Shown: in pieces, positions 6,916-7,238 of the stretch
How the letters are laid out: every line of letters starts with the position of its first letter
How positions within the stretch are numbered: position 1 is the stretch's first letter
Assembly: GCA_002361095.1 (NCBI GenBank)
Contig: DERU01000039.1
Span: 1-7,238 of the forward strand
Direction: 5' to 3'
DNA: 7,238 bases
Source: Lachnospiraceae bacterium UBA3332
GTDB taxonomy: Bacteria; Bacillota; Clostridia; Lachnospirales; Lachnospiraceae
Position numbers and translations under genes: made by a program
Notes under the pieces: generated by a model
Database searches by the model: none
Seen by the model: only the letters and a program-made list of their open reading frames with translations
Told to the model about the DNA's origin: nothing

Positions 6916-7238
6916 TATGCCAGCACCTCCTCTTTCATCTGGGAGTCATAAATCTCCCGGTATGCGCTGCAGGAATCCATCAGTTCCTTATGCCCGCCAA
7001 GCCCCACGATCTTTCCCTCATCCAGTACCACAATCTGATCCGCCTCCATGACGGAAGTGATACGCTGTGCAATGATCAGCTTGGTGGTTTCCTTTAACGT
7101 AGTGGAAAAAGATTCCCGTATCCGGCTTTCCGTCGCGGTATCCACTGCGCTGGTGGAATCGTCCAAAATCAGGATTTTCGGCTTTTTTAACAGGGCGCGG
7201 GCAATACAAAGCCTCTGCTTCTGGCCGCCGGAGACGTT
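6915..7238 (-). CDS. ABC exporter half-transporter, degenerate-site subunit (TM287/BmrC-like), C-terminal part
   Basis: The frame is open from the right edge to a TAA stop and gives the last 107 residues of a nucleotide-binding domain; the start lies outside the window. It begins in the signature motif (VSGGQKQR, residues 2-9). Walker B is ILILDDSTSAVD, with D27 where the catalytic Glu is expected. The switch region reads LIIAQRITS, with Q58 in place of the His. Both changes are the known marks of the degenerate-site half of heterodimeric exporters. The signature is VSGGQ, close to canonical, as expected for the half that completes the working site of its partner. The stop overlaps the start of the next gene by one base, so the pair is co-translated. 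The TTG at 7166 is an internal Leu codon, not a start. Heterodimer assignment is strong; the transported substrate is unknown. Confidence 0.93.
   Translation of the reverse strand, partial: NVSGGQKQRLCIARALLKKPKILILDDSTSAVDTATESRIRESFSTTLKETTKLIIAQRITSVMEADQIVVLDEGKIVGLGGHKELMDSCSAYREIYDSQMKEEVLA
6925..6931 (-). promoter_or_regulatory. Ribosome binding site of the second ABC subunit, inside the first
   Basis: AGGAGGT on the minus strand lies within the last codons of the upstream ABC gene, 9 bases before the ATG at 6915. Together with the TAATG stop/start overlap it supports coupled translation of the two exporter halves. Confidence 0.8.

Overview
The window looks like chromosomal DNA of a Gram-positive anaerobe of the class Clostridia, most likely a gut Lachnospiraceae-type organism. 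This rests on four things: strong AGGAGG-type ribosome binding sites, moderately high GC by eye, a heterodimeric exporter with a Gly/Pro-rich N-terminal tail, and two cytoplasmic carbohydrate-active enzymes without signal peptides. Genus cannot be fixed from the sequence alone. I see no mobile element, CRISPR array, tRNA or rRNA.

Layout. Positions 2-511 (+) hold the C-terminal end of a TrkH potassium channel subunit. It converges on a leftward block of four genes on the minus strand. A perfect 12-bp GC-rich hairpin flanked by A and T tracts (552-579) lies between them and can terminate transcription from both sides. In minus-strand transcription order, the block starts beyond the right edge. 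First comes the tail of an ABC exporter half with a degenerate ATPase site (7238-6915). It overlaps by one base (TAATG) a second, catalytically complete ABC exporter half (6915-5020). After a 106-bp GC-rich gap with an 11-bp hairpin comes a DUF2264 protein (4913-2871). After a 157-bp, AT-richer gap with two inverted repeats comes a protein resembling glycoside hydrolase family 50 (agarase-like clan A TIM barrel; 2712-694).

How the genes may work together. The two ABC halves almost certainly form one heterodimeric exporter: one half has Asp and Gln at the catalytic Glu and switch His positions, while the other keeps Glu and His but has an LSQGQ signature. The DUF2264 and GH50-like proteins form a second unit. 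Both lack secretion signals and should act on imported oligosaccharides in the cytoplasm; one may remove a uronosyl residue and the other a galactosyl-type residue, but this is inference. No sugar importer or regulator is in the window, so the substrate is open. Whether exporter and sugar genes share one transcript is also open; no U-tract terminator separates them.

Most notable for follow-up are the uncharacterised DUF2264/GH50-like pair in a non-marine organism, the repeat-built leader before the DUF2264 gene where two upstream segments can compete for one downstream arm, and the palindromes before the GH50-like gene. Nothing seen directly amounts to a clearly new type of system.
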